The notes: generated by a model from the letters alone, not told the origin. Shown: positions 48,960-58,966, counted from the stretch's first letter. The stretch: DNA of 64,000 nucleotides from Pseudorasbora parva (GCF_024679245.1 NC_090184.1:18917644-18981643), one strand, 5' to 3'. A program made the numbers and translations.

Positions 48960-49614
48960 TCCATGTTGTATGATGTAGGATCCACAATTGTTCCTGATTA
49001 ATTTAGAACTTACTCACCTTTTAAAATATTGGCATGTTTAGTCTTTATCTAAACTTGTGTTTGACAGCTGTCCCAAAAAGTGGAGAACATAACTTTCATG
49101 TATTATGCATAGACAAGAATAACTCTAGAATGGCAAGATTGGGGTTTCACTGAGACGGAGTGAGAGCTGCAGACTTTCAGTAAGAGAGAGGGGATTATGA
49201 AACGGCCTCCATTGGGTTATTAATATTCAGACGCCAGATGCTTTTATCTGTGGTGACTTGCATATTCAGATGGAACAGGTCTTTGCACTCAGTGCAGTTG
49301 GAGTGTGCATGCTTAAATGTGTTTAGCTGCAGGGAAGGAGACGCCCACACCTACCCTCTGTTCCCTACTCTTCTCCATCCATCTGGCACCAGATATTTCC
49401 CCCCCTCATTATATCTCAAAAGAGCACATGGGGTCACTTTAGCTGCTGGAAAGCCCAGCTTAGACCAGCATGAATTTTGGATAATGCTGGCTTGATACTT
49501 GAGTTTATTTTAAACCAGGCTCATTGAAAAAATTGCCTGTGGCGACATTTCTGCAAAATGATATTACGTTTGTGCAATTTTCACTTTCAAGGTAAAATGT
49601 CCAATGGGTGGCAC
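48960..49614. other. No gene recognised
   Basis: Ordinary sequence. A conserved non-coding element cannot be excluded but nothing supports one. No domain appears in the open frame at 49238-49495. Confidence 0.35.
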
Positions 49615-49618
49615 TTAA

Positions 49619-50645
49619 AGGTGCCCTAGATTGGAAAATTGAATTAACCTTGGCTTAGTTGAATAACAAGTCCAGTACATGGATAACAGTTCAGTACATG
49701 GAAATCACATACCGTGAGTCACCCACAAAAAACAAAAACTGTAAACAGGCAAGGAGGATGTTTATCTATACACAGCTAATGCAACAATTTAATTCAAAGT
49801 TGTTAGTTTGCTCGGTCCATTTCACCACAAACTGTTTTTCTAACCTGGGAAAAAATCAAGCAAGCTTCACTCAACATCAGATACTTGAGATGGGGGCAAT
49901 TCCAACTATAATCCCACGAGCAGTAAATAAGGATTTTAACCACTTCTTGACTATTGAAACTATTTCTGATTAAATTGTTAGTTTTTTAGTGAGAGAACAT
50001 TAACGATAATTTACCCCTTGTTTGACTAGATCCAACGCAAGATGCTATTACAGTAAGTCTGTAGAAATTGAGTTTGGTTGGTTAAATCGCCTCTGGTATC
50101 ACATTCGGTTGGTTAAATCGCATTCATGCGATTGAAAAGGGCACTTTCACTTTCAAAGGGAAGGGGCTCAAAATTGTGACTGCTGACTTACGAGTTAATG
50201 TGTAAAGTTAATGCTGTATGTTAACATTTAGGCTGAAGTTCTAGTATTGACATAAAAGTTACGTTTTGCAGGTTCTTACTGAAAATAAAGACTAAACTTA
50301 CCACTCAGAAGCGTCCATTTCTAATCTTTAAACAATTGGTTAAAATCTGCATCTTCCTCAGAAACCAGCTCAAACATATAAGGTTGGATGCATAATCTCT
50401 CCGTTGTCATGCCAGACAGTAGAGATGTGTTTGCTGTCAATGTGAGCTACTGAAATGAGCTGCGCAGTGAAACAGCCGATCAGAGCAGAACTCCACATTA
50501 CTATTCATGACCCTTCCAAAAAAGGCAAAATCAGATCTAGGATTTTAAATGAACCTGTAAAACTGTATCTGGACAATTTTTGCCTTTCAATAAGCCACAT
50601 AACCTAACAATTTAAAATATATGTTGAACTTATTCTAGGGCACAT
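49619..50645 (+). mobile_element. TTAA-flanked THAP element relic
   Basis: Starts AGGTGCCCTAGA and ends (inverted) ATGTGCCCTAGAATAAG, with TTAA outside both ends (49615-49618 and 50646-50649). The open frame at 49659-49973 contains a decayed THAP domain. This makes it a second Kolobok-type element in the window, of a different subfamily from 31731-32970. Confidence 0.7.
49659..49973 (+). pseudogene. Degenerate THAP-domain fragment
   Basis: The frame contains Leu-Val-Cys-Ser-Val-His-Phe, the Cys-x2-His half of a THAP zinc site, and later Gly-Ala-Ile-Pro-Thr-Ile, matching the AVPTIF box. The N-terminal Cys pair and the Phe-Pro motif are missing or scrambled. The TTAA-flanked context supports derivation from a transposase. 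It is unlikely to be functional. Confidence 0.6.
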
Positions 50646-51026
50646 TTAAAAGTGTGTTCAGTTTAATCTGAGAATCTGACATTTTACAGTCCCTGACTAA
50701 AGTCTTGTCGCTTGTGTACAAATTGACCTAAAGTGCCGCTGAAATATATTTCTAATCAAGATTTTTTTTTACAAGAAATGGCTCATTTTAATCCCACCAG
50801 CTTTTGTGATAATGTTTCAGTGAAAAACTAAACTTTCAAAAAGTATTCTAATATTCACAGCTTGGTAAAGCCCATTGAGTCAATTTTTGCAAAGACATAA
50901 GTGTTGTCACCTTGTCATATGAGCTTCACCTGTGACTAATAATGGATCAATTAGGTCTCAAGTGTGTATAAAAAGAACCCCAGTACGCTAGACCTTCACA
51001 TCAAATGCAACTAGAGCTCTGCTAAC

Positions 51027-51210
51027 ATGCCTAAGATTCACCCTGAGACTAAAGTTTTGATTATCAAGAGGCTGAAGACCGGATCCACTGCTGATGTGGC
51101 AGACACCTTCAATGTGTCTCAGCGTCAAGTACAGAGGATAAAAAAAAGATTTTAAGAGACTGGAGACATTTTTGACAAGCCCAGGTCAGGCAGACCCCGC
51201 AAGACAACTG
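51027..51210 (+). pseudogene. DD35E transposase, N-terminal piece
   Basis: The ATG at 51027 starts Met-Pro-Lys-Ile-His-Pro-Glu-Thr and a helix-turn-helix with Val-Ser-Gln-Arg-Gln-Val-Gln-Arg-Ile. The frame meets an in-frame TAA (51153-51155) where a Lys codon is expected, then continues with Pro-Arg-Ser-Gly-Arg-Pro-Arg-Lys, a GRPR-like hook. It is cut by the MITE at 51211. Both the stop and the insertion disable it. Confidence 0.85.
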
Positions 51211-51607
51211 CACTGTAAAAAATTATTTAGAAAAAAAGTTACCTGGTTGCCTTAAAATTTTGAGTTCAATAAAATTAAAATTTTGAGTTAATACAATGAA
51301 CATTTTTTGAGATTCGACAACCTTTATTAAAAGATTATTAAAAGATTTTGTAAGCATATTGGGTAATTTTGTGTGTTTAATTTCTGATGACGCAGTGAAA
51401 CATGCCAAATTGTACTATTTTCATGATTTATCAAATTTTTTATGTGGTTCAGATACAATAATATTTTAAATTTCTATTTATTAAAAAAATTTCCTTCATT
51501 GTATCAACTAAAAAATTTAATTTCAATCAACTCCAAATTTTAAGGCAACCAGGTAACTTACTTTTTTAAGTTAAACCAACAAAAAACATCAAATATTTTT
51601 TAAAGTG
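51211..51607. mobile_element. CACTGTAAAA-ended MITE, copy 2, inside the Tc1 transposase
   Basis: Starts CACTGTAAAAAATT and ends TTTTTTAAAGTG, with TG on both sides. Removing it together with one TG rejoins the transposase frame across a Thr-Ala-Arg junction. It is highly similar to the inverted copy at 54393-54737. Confidence 0.88.
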
Positions 51608-52427
51608 TGCTCGAGAGGACCGTTTGTTGGCTCAAAAATCCAAGGCCAGCCCATTTTCCACTGCAGCAGAGCTCCACGAGACCTGGTCACCTGAAGTCCC
51701 TGTGTCAACCAGAACAGTTTGTCAGATTCTGTCTCGAAATGGCCTCCATGGTCGAATCAGTGCCCAGAAGCCAGCACTAAACAAAAGACAATTGAAAAAC
51801 CGTTTGGCATTTGCCAAGGCCCATAGCCTGCTAAAAGGATGGACGCTGGAAAAGTGGCAGAAGGTGGATTTTTCAGATGAATCTTCTGTTGAATTACACC
51901 ACAGTCGATGCAAATATTGCAGGAGATCTACTGGAGCCAGAATGGATCCGAGATTCACCCAGAAAACAGTGAAGTTTGGTGGCAGAAAAATCAAGGTCTG
52001 TGGTTACATCCAGTATGGGGGTGTGCGAGAGATCTGCAGGGTGGAAGGCAACATCAATAGTCTAAAATACCAAGAAATCTTAGCTACCTCTTATATTCCC
52101 AACCATAAAAGAGGCCAAATTCTGCAGCAGGACGGTGCTCCATCGCATACTTTCATCTCCACATCAAAGTTCCTCAAGGCCAAGAAGATCAAGATGCTCC
52201 AGGATTGGCCAGCCCAGTCACCAGACATGAACATCATTGAGCATATGTGGGGTAGGATGAAAAAGGACGCATGGAAGACGAAACCAAAGAATATTGATGA
52301 ACTCTGGGAGGCATGCAAGACTGCTTTCTTAGCTATTCCTGATGACTTCATCAATAAATTGTATGAATCCTTGCCAAACCGCATGGATGCAGTCCTTCAA
52401 GCTCATGGAAGTCATACAAGATATTAA
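51608..52427 (+). pseudogene. DD35E transposase, C-terminal piece
   Basis: The frame resumes Ala-Arg-Glu-Asp-Arg after the MITE and runs open to a TAA at 52425-52427. In the 267-residue open segment starting at 51624, catalytic residues are Asp85 (Phe-Ser-Asp-Glu), Asp170 (Gln-Gln-Asp-Gly-Ala-Pro) and Glu206 (Ile-Ile-Glu-His-Met-Trp). There are 35 residues between the last two, so this is DD35E and distinct from the DD34E copy at 35592. The end His-Thr-Arg-Tyr is a typical terminus. There is no suitable ATG because the true start lies upstream of the MITE. Confidence 0.9.
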
Positions 52428-52728
52428 ATTTGGATCTCACATCACCACAACCTAATTTGCTGACATATTTTTGTATTTGCTGTAAATTTGTTCAATTTCT
52501 GTATAGGTGACAAAACTTTTGTCTTGCCAAAATTTGACCTTTCCGTCTTGATTAAATGATAAATATTTTTTCTGTGAACATTATTTATTTCAGTGCATTA
52601 AACATCATTTGGGAGGGTTTTAGCTTTTCATATGAGCTTTTTCTAACACCAATTAATTAATTAAAAGTCAGGTTAATATCAGGTATTTCTAGAAAATAGA
52701 TAAGCGACAAGACTTTTGTCAGGGACTG

Positions 52729-54392
52729 TATTACGTTGTCATACAGTACATATTGCAGCAGTTAAATTAAAAGGTTAATTCTCTATTGCATTTGCAAATA
52801 AAATACAAAAAAAACACTAAAACCTATCCTAAACCTAAAAGACAGTGTTTATAAAAATCAAATATGAGATAAAATTTGCTGAAGCAACCATTTTAGCTTT
52901 ATAATTATTATTATTTAGTAATGCTTCTAGTGTTCATTTTAACTGGAAACTGCAGTGAATTGCATACTGGTACGTTTTTCCAATTGGGCATATGCTGGTT
53001 TCCTTGGTGCAAATTAGCAGCTATGCATTGTCTGTAAAAACTCCTAAAAGTCTATTGTTTATAGGGTTAAACTGTGTCCCAGATATGTCCGATCTAGTCA
53101 GTAAGTGAGCAGAATATGAAAAAAGCACATTTAGGGTTAGGGAGACATGAGTAGGATATGACGATTAAAAAAAAAAACCTTATAGAATTTGAAAATAATT
53201 CCTGTTACTGTGACTTCCAAGAATCCTAATAATAACATCTCTATGACAAGCCTTTGGAGAAAGAGATTTGAGTAAAACACCAAGCATCGGATGACAGCTG
53301 CCTCAAGTTATACCATACGAGATCTGGGGCTGTCAACTTGTTTTTTAGATGCAGTCCGGCTAGCTGGTATCTCTGTATGCCAAAATAATTTTTCATCAAT
53401 GTGAGATCAGTAGCAGTCCTGTCACCAACAAACATCAAGCAGCCGAGGAATATGCCCCCAGAGTAAGGCGTCTCCCTCTCCTTCAGTTTCCACTTGACGA
53501 TACATTTGAGTGCATTTACTATTGCACCTAAGTTGACATGTGAACATCTTTTGTGGGATTTATTCCATCTGAACAGGCTTGAAGTTAGTGGTGAAAGGTT
53601 ACCTGCTTTTTAACTATAATGTTAATATTTATTCCTCTAGAAAGAGTTGCACCTTTTCTAGTTTGCAAAACTTTTAAAGTTTGTTTCCACCTCCTCTTCA
53701 GTTGGTTGAGCACCCATTCTTAGTTTTACAAAAAAAAAAAAAAAAAAAAAAAAAACATGTCACTGCTGTTACAGTGCTATATACTGCTCTCTTAACTCAA
53801 ATATTTGAATGAATATTTGCATATTTAAATAATGAATGCATGTTCAAAAACAAATAATGGAATTTTATATTCCAATATATTTTTGCTAAAATATATCAAC
53901 TAAACTGATAAGATGCATACTTTTTAATAGAATATTTGATTTAGGTTGATTTTAACTTTTGATTTGATTTACAATAAAAAATAAATTGCATTTTGGTCAT
54001 TTATTTCCACAACAATGCAGTTTTGGGGGCTGAAAAATGTTAATTTTAGGAAATTAATTGTATCTGTGTAAACTACAAAAACAAGTATTTGTGAAAACAG
54101 TGACATAATGCGCATGTGTATTATGGCTGCATCTGAAAATGCTACCTTCAGGGGACACATTTCAAGGTGAGAAGGCATTATCCAAATAAAAAGTTAGCTT
54201 CCCTTCTTGTCTTCTGAGTAACCTTAATCGGATTGATTTTTAAAAACAGCATGGATGTATCCGTTAAGTACCTTTGATATTTCACAGCTTTCCATTCTTT
54301 GTCAGAAAAAAAAAAGATGGCTCCTGAAAGATGCAGTCTATGTGTAAATGTACGTTTTTGACCAACGTTTTTCCATTTTGAGGTAATTTGTA
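52729..54392. other. No gene recognised; possible transposase fragment
   Basis: The minus-strand frame at 53241-53438 (Val-Gly-Asp-Arg-Thr-Ala-Thr-Asp) could be a fragment of an old transposase, but I cannot place it. There is a poly(A) run of about 26 bp at 53729-53754. The rest is AT-rich. Confidence 0.35.
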
Positions 54393-54737
54393 CACTATAA
54401 ACCCTTAACGCCACAAATAATTCATTGGTCAAAAATTTGAGTTGATACAATGAAGGAAATTAGTTTAATAAATAGAAACTAAAAATATTTTTGTATCTGA
54501 ACCACATAAAAAATGTGATAAATCATGAAAATAGCACAATTTTTATGTTTCACTGCGTCATCAGAAATAACACACACATTATTACCCAATATGCTTACAA
54601 AATCTTTTAATAATCTTTTAATAAAGGTTGTCGAATCTCAAAAAATGTTCATTGTATTAACTCAAAATTTTAATTTCAATGAACTCAAAATTTTAAGGCA
54701 ACCAGGTAACTTTTTTTCTAAATAATTTTTTACAGTG
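54393..54737. mobile_element. CACTGTAAAA-ended MITE, copy 3 (inverted)
   Basis: The reverse complement of this segment aligns with 51211-51607. The right end TTTTTTACAGTG is intact; the left end (CACTATAAAC at 54393) is diverged. It abuts the dispersed repeat that starts TGGACCATAAAACC at 54736-54749. Confidence 0.8.
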
Positions 54738-54752
54738 TGGACCATAAAACCA
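54738..54752. repeat. Left half of the repeat that hosts the DIRS element
   Basis: The 15 bases ending 'ggaccataaaacca' are the start of a dispersed fish repeat that continues after the DIRS element at 60627 with 'gttataagttacgtgggtatatttgtgg'. Read together they form one continuous repeat unit. Confidence 0.7.
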
Positions 54753-55044
54753 GTTCCCTTTCGAGAGAGGTTCCTCGTATTACGTATGGGGAAAACTCCT
54801 TTTCTCGAGAATATGAAGCAAAACTTTAATAAAGGTATCCATGTAAAGCGCAGTGCCGCTGAACGGCCATAACTCAGCGCGAGGAGCGCTCTGATTGGCC
54901 GGGCCACGGCAACTGCATGAACCTATGGTGAGGCGGCTGAGAGGAACGAGCCAATGGGGGGCGTTCCAGAAGCCCGCCGAAAAAAGGTGCTTATATTTGC
55001 ATACAGGAGGCTATATAAAGCCCTGATTTCGCCATAGGTGTCAG
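54753..55044. repeat. DIRS left inverted terminal repeat
   Basis: About 292 bp, starting GTTCCCTTTCGAGAGAGG. It pairs with the right repeat from 'gtattacgtatgggg' inward to 'cgccataggtgtcag'. It contains a TATA-like 'ctatataaag' at 55011-55020, a plausible promoter for the gag message. The outermost 20 or so bases differ from the right repeat, as expected in DIRS elements. Confidence 0.93.
55011..55020 (+). promoter_or_regulatory. TATA-like box in the DIRS left repeat
   Basis: CTATATAAAG lies 216 bp before the first ATG of the gag frame. The same box occurs inverted in the right repeat (about 60335-60345). Inferred from sequence only. Confidence 0.5.
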
Positions 55045-55235
55045 ATTTTATCTCCTTCAGCGATACCTTCGCTGACCTCCGGAAGAAGCAACCGCCGTCG
55101 AAAAGGCACCAGCGGAACCTGCAGCTGAGGACGACGGACTCCCTCTCCGCCTTCTCTGCCGTTCCAGCTACGCCATCCGGCGATCGTATCCTTTTATACT
55201 CTCTTCTCCTAAAAGAGCGCGGGGCGTTGTTTCAA

Positions 55236-56693
55236 ATGCCTCGCATTTCCTGCGGCTCTTGCAGAGCTCCTCTCCTTGGCGGCGACCGTCACGTCATCTG
55301 CGTGGCATGCCTTGGACGGGACCACGCGCAGCTCGCACTCTCTCAGGGCGGCTGCCCCGAGTGCGATGAGATGGCGCTGCAGACCCTTCGGGCTCGCCTC
55401 GCCACCTTCGACCAGGTCCCTCCTCCTGCCGCTGGGCCGCGCCGCAAGAAACGCCGCGACCAGAGGCTGCCGGAACGGTCTGGCGACTGCACGCCGGATG
55501 ACTCCCCGCGTGCCTCGCCATCGCCGGTCACCTTCACCCAGGAGGAACAGCGTCCCTCTCATGCAGCGGCCTGTTCGGTTTCCTTCGGTGGCCCGCCGCC
55601 AGAGGATGATGAGGACAGCCTCTCCACAGCCGCTTCTGGTAGCGAGTGGTCAACTTCTGTCTCGGAGCCCCCCGCTTCGACGCAGACCGCCACGAGCGCC
55701 AAAACTAACGTCGACGCGGAACTCATCCGCGTGCTCTCCAGGGCCGTGGAAGACCTCGGGCTCGAGTGGTCCCAGCCCGATGAGCCAACACGCAGCAGAC
55801 TGGACGAGTGGTTCCTGGAAAGCCGCCGCCTCTCTTCTCCTCAGAAGCCCGCGCCTTTCTTCCCTGAGGTACACGACGAGCTTACGAAGTCGTGGAAGTC
55901 GCCCTACTCTGCTCGCGCCAGATCCGCTTTTTCCCCAGCGCTCTCCGTTGTCGACGGCGCTAAGGAAAAAGGCTATGAGTCTCTTCCACCCCTCGAGGAG
56001 GCTGTCGCCGCGCACCTCTGCCCGCCCTCCTCCTCCAGAGGATGGCAGTCCAGGGCTCAGCACCCGTCCAAGCCCTGCCGCACCACTTCTGCTCTCGCTG
56101 GCCGGGCATATGCCTCCGCTGGCCAGGCTTCCGCGGCCCTTCACACCATGGCTATCCTTCAGGTGTTCCAGGCCAGACTTCTCCGCTCCTTGGATGAGTC
56201 TGTCCCCGACTCCGATGTTTTGAAGGACCTCCGCAGCGCGACGGACTTGGCCCTTCGCGCCACTAAAGCCACTGCACAAGCCATCGGGAAAAATATGGCT
56301 AACCTGACGGTCTTAGAGAGGCACCTTTGGCTGAATTTGACCGAGATGAAGGACGCGGACAAAGCCTCCTTTTTGGACGCCCCCATCTCCACTACCGGTC
56401 TCTTCGGCCCGTCAGTCGTGGGTTTCGCGGAGCGCTTCACCGAAGCGCAGAAGGCTTCGCAGGCTATGAGGCATTTCCTGCCTAAGCGCTCCAGCTCGTC
56501 TTCAGGCCAGAGACGCTCTCGAGGTAGACCCCCGCCTTCTCAACCCGCTAAGCCGGCAGAGCCACCTTCCCGGCCTCGCTCCTCTTCTGGACCGCGCCAA
56601 CGTTCCCGCTCCGCGAACCGCAGCAGTCGGCCTGAACGCCGGGGACCTCGACCCAGGATTGTGTTGAACCCCGAGCCTCCGAAGCCGTCCTAG
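55236..56693 (+). CDS. DIRS gag-like protein
   Basis: The frame is open from 55038, but the first ATG is at 55236, giving 485 residues. Near the N-terminus is a Cys-rich, probably zinc-binding cluster: Cys6-x2-Cys9, Cys22-x2-Cys25 with His30, and Cys40-x2-Cys43. The middle is Ser/Pro-rich with an acidic Glu-Asp-Asp-Glu-Asp patch. The region around residues 320-420 looks helical (Ala/Leu-rich) and could be the particle-forming part. The C-terminus is a basic, Arg/Ser/Pro-rich tail suited to nucleic-acid binding. In DIRS elements the first ORF is taken to be gag, but it is poorly conserved; I infer the role mainly from position. No stop or frameshift is seen. Confidence 0.75.
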   Translation: MPRISCGSCRAPLLGGDRHVICVACLGRDHAQLALSQGGCPECDEMALQTLRARLATFDQVPPPAAGPRRKKRRDQRLPERSGDCTPDDSPRASPSPVTFTQEEQRPSHAAACSVSFGGPPPEDDEDSLSTAASGSEWSTSVSEPPASTQTATSAKTNVDAELIRVLSRAVEDLGLEWSQPDEPTRSRLDEWFLESRRLSSPQKPAPFFPEVHDELTKSWKSPYSARARSAFSPALSVVDGAKEKGYESLPPLEEAVAAHLCPPSSSRGWQSRAQHPSKPCRTTSALAGRAYASAGQASAALHTMAILQVFQARLLRSLDESVPDSDVLKDLRSATDLALRATKATAQAIGKNMANLTVLERHLWLNLTEMKDADKASFLDAPISTTGLFGPSVVGFAERFTEAQKASQAMRHFLPKRSSSSSGQRRSRGRPPPSQPAKPAEPPSRPRSSSGPRQRSRSANRSSRPERRGPRPRIVLNPEPPKPS

Positions 56694-56779
56694 CCGCAGG
56701 GATAAAAAGGAGATGGTCAGGTCTCGCCTCGGCCGGACCCCCATCTCTCCCTCCCGGTCTCCCAGTTCCCCGCACCCAG

Positions 56780-58966
56780 GTGACTGCCGACCTCAGTTTA
56801 GCAGCCAACGAGCCCGTTGTCAAACGCACTCGCCTGCACACAAACGCCGTTATCACGGCGACCCAAATAAATCTCAAAAAGAGCTTTTTCTCTGTAGTAA
56901 ATGTGCCCACACATCAGTCTGCACTCCTACACTCATTCACCCCTCCCACCCATGCTATAAATGTCCCGGCGCCCACTCCACAGTGCACGCCGCCACACAT
57001 AAGCACTACCCCCTCTATGTCTCAAGCACAAAATGGCAGCGCTACCGAGTTCCCTCTAGTAGGCGACCCTTATCCGCGCCGGCTCCAGCCGCTATCGTGT
57101 CGGGCTCAGGCCTGGCAAGCCATGCCCGGGGTATCAAATTGGGTTATGAACATAGTAAAAAGGGGCTACTCGCTACAGTTCGTTCGCAGGCCCCCGCGCT
57201 TTCGCGCCGTGGTCGAGACCTCGGTGAGAAGCAGCGTCAGTCACGTGCTTCGCACCGAGATTTTGAAACTGGTAAAGAAGGGAGCGGTGGAGCCCGTTCC
57301 CCCTTCCAAAAGCGAGTCGGGCTTCTACAGCCGATACTTTCTCGTTCCGAAGAAGGACGGAGAGCTCAGGCCCATCCTAGATCTAAGGCATTTGAACAAA
57401 GCTCTAATGACTCGCTCGTTCAAAATGCTAACGGTGAAACAGATCCTCGCGCACATTCGCCCTGGGGACTGGTTTTTCACGATAGATCTGAAAGATGCGT
57501 ACTTTCATGTGCAGGTAGCCCCCCACCACAGGCCATTCTTGAGATTCGCCTTCGAGGGGCAGGCTTATCAGTACACGGTCCTGCCATTCGGCTTATCCCT
57601 GGCGCCCCGCACGTTTACGAAATGTATGGACGCGGCATTAGCCCCGCTCAGGCTGAAAGGGATGCGGGTGCTCAACTACCTCGACGACTGGCTAGTGATA
57701 GCCCAGTCTCGAGCAGAACTACTAACACACAGATCCTGGCTCCTCAACCATTTAGACTGTTTGGGTCTCAGGATCAATATCGCCAAGAGCTCGATGTCAC
57801 CCACTCAAAAGATATCTTTTCTGGGCTTTGTTCTAGACTCGAGACTCATGAACGCGCGGCTGACGTCACAGCGCGCGCTATCCGTCCAGAACATGGCGAC
57901 TTCATTCAAAGCCGGAACTCGCGTTCCCCTGAAACACTTTCAGAGAATGCTCGGCCTTATGGCCTCGGCATCGTCAGTGCTCAGGCTGGGACTGCTACAC
58001 ATGCGTCCCCTCCAGCGTTGGCTACGCGCCCGTGTCCCTCCTTATGCATGGAAATGGGGCCGTTTTCCCGTCAAAGTGAGCCACAGCGTTGTCAAAACTT
58101 TGGCTCCTTGGACGAGGACAGAGTGGTATCGGAGGGGCGTGCTTATGGGCACAGTCACGAAGTTGAAAGTGGTCTCGACAGATGCCTCCACTCGGGGGTG
58201 GGGAGCCCTACACGAGGGCAAGCCGGTCTCTGGCCTGTGGGCGGAAACAGAGAAGCGGCTGCACATAAACTGTCTAGAGATGAAAGCGGTCGCCTTATCG
58301 CTGAGAGCTTTCCTTCCACATATAAAGAACCACCACGTCTTGGTTCGTTCAGACAACATGTCGGTGGTAGCGTACATAAACCGCCAGGGTGGCCTGAGAT
58401 CATATTCCCTTCACCGCATGGCGAAGCATCTCCTTTTATGGGCAGAGCACAACCTGAGCTCCCTGAGGGCGGCTCACGTGCCAGGTATTCTGAATGTGGG
58501 TCCGGATATGTTATCCAGGAGAACCATTCCCCCAGGGGAATGGTCTCTTCACCCGCAAACGGTTCTCTTAATTTGGAACACCTTCGGCAGAGCGAAAGTG
58601 GATCTCTTCGCCTCAGAAGACAACACTCACTGCCCAATATTTTTCTCCAAGCGCAGGGATGCCCTGGCCCATGTCTGGCCCAGTCTCCCGCTGTATGCTT
58701 TCCCCCCGATCGCGATGCTACCACAAACCATCAAGAAAATCAGGGAGACGGCATCCGCGGTGCTTTTAATAGCCCCGCTCTGGAGGAACCGAACGTGGTT
58801 CTCCGATCTGATCCAGCTGTCAGACACAGCCCCATGGCCCATTCCGCTGAGGAAAGACCTCCTCACGCAGGCGAAGGGGGGGATCTGGCATCCCAGTCCC
58901 GAACTATGGGCCCTCCACGTATGGCCCATCAACTGGTATCGGGAAACCTCTCTGACAGAGTTATGA
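56780..58966 (+). CDS. DIRS reverse transcriptase / RNase H polyprotein
   Basis: Copies element RNA into DNA and degrades the template. The listed frame of 728 codons begins at a GTG; the first in-frame ATG is residue 80 (57017), while the frame is open upstream past the gag stop. The reverse transcriptase spans about residues 150-360: Leu-Val-Pro-Lys-Lys-Asp-Gly, Asp236 (Thr-Ile-Asp-Leu-Lys-Asp), Leu-Pro-Phe-Gly-Leu, and the catalytic Tyr-Leu-Asp302-Asp303. RNase H spans about 462-580, with Asp468, Glu500, Asp525 and Asp576. Residues 600-728 (Val-Asp-Leu-Phe-Ala-Ser, Tyr-Ala-Phe-Pro-Pro) match the position of the methyltransferase-like region of other DIRS elements; that assignment is tentative. 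The TGA stop overlaps the recombinase ATG. Confidence 0.93.
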   Translation: MTADLSLAANEPVVKRTRLHTNAVITATQINLKKSFFSVVNVPTHQSALLHSFTPPTHAINVPAPTPQCTPPHISTTPSMSQAQNGSATEFPLVGDPYPRRLQPLSCRAQAWQAMPGVSNWVMNIVKRGYSLQFVRRPPRFRAVVETSVRSSVSHVLRTEILKLVKKGAVEPVPPSKSESGFYSRYFLVPKKDGELRPILDLRHLNKALMTRSFKMLTVKQILAHIRPGDWFFTIDLKDAYFHVQVAPHHRPFLRFAFEGQAYQYTVLPFGLSLAPRTFTKCMDAALAPLRLKGMRVLNYLDDWLVIAQSRAELLTHRSWLLNHLDCLGLRINIAKSSMSPTQKISFLGFVLDSRLMNARLTSQRALSVQNMATSFKAGTRVPLKHFQRMLGLMASASSVLRLGLLHMRPLQRWLRARVPPYAWKWGRFPVKVSHSVVKTLAPWTRTEWYRRGVLMGTVTKLKVVSTDASTRGWGALHEGKPVSGLWAETEKRLHINCLEMKAVALSLRAFLPHIKNHHVLVRSDNMSVVAYINRQGGLRSYSLHRMAKHLLLWAEHNLSSLRAAHVPGILNVGPDMLSRRTIPPGEWSLHPQTVLLIWNTFGRAKVDLFASEDNTHCPIFFSKRRDALAHVWPSLPLYAFPPIAMLPQTIKKIRETASAVLLIAPLWRNRTWFSDLIQLSDTAPWPIPLRKDLLTQAKGGIWHPSPELWALHVWPINWYRETSLTEL

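Larger units (their letters stand above)
50687..52728 (+). mobile_element. Tc1-like transposon (DD35E), inactivated
   Basis: TA flanks both sides (50685-50686 and 52729-52730). The ends CAGTCCCTGACTAAAGTCTTG and (inverted) CAGTCCCTGACAAAAGTCTTG match over about 27 bp with one mismatch, then diverge. The 2,042 bp include a 397-bp MITE insertion at 51211-51607, so the original was about 1.64 kb. The transposase is split and also carries a nonsense codon. Confidence 0.93.

Noticed and set aside
55276..56223. 315-codon plus-strand frame overlapping gag
   Set aside because: Arg/Ser/Pro-rich shadow of gag in another frame without the Cys cluster; no recognised domain.
55650..56279. 209-codon minus-strand frame and other antisense frames in the DIRS gag region
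   Set aside because: High GC content keeps many frames open; no domain is recognisable and the plus-strand ORFs explain the coding.
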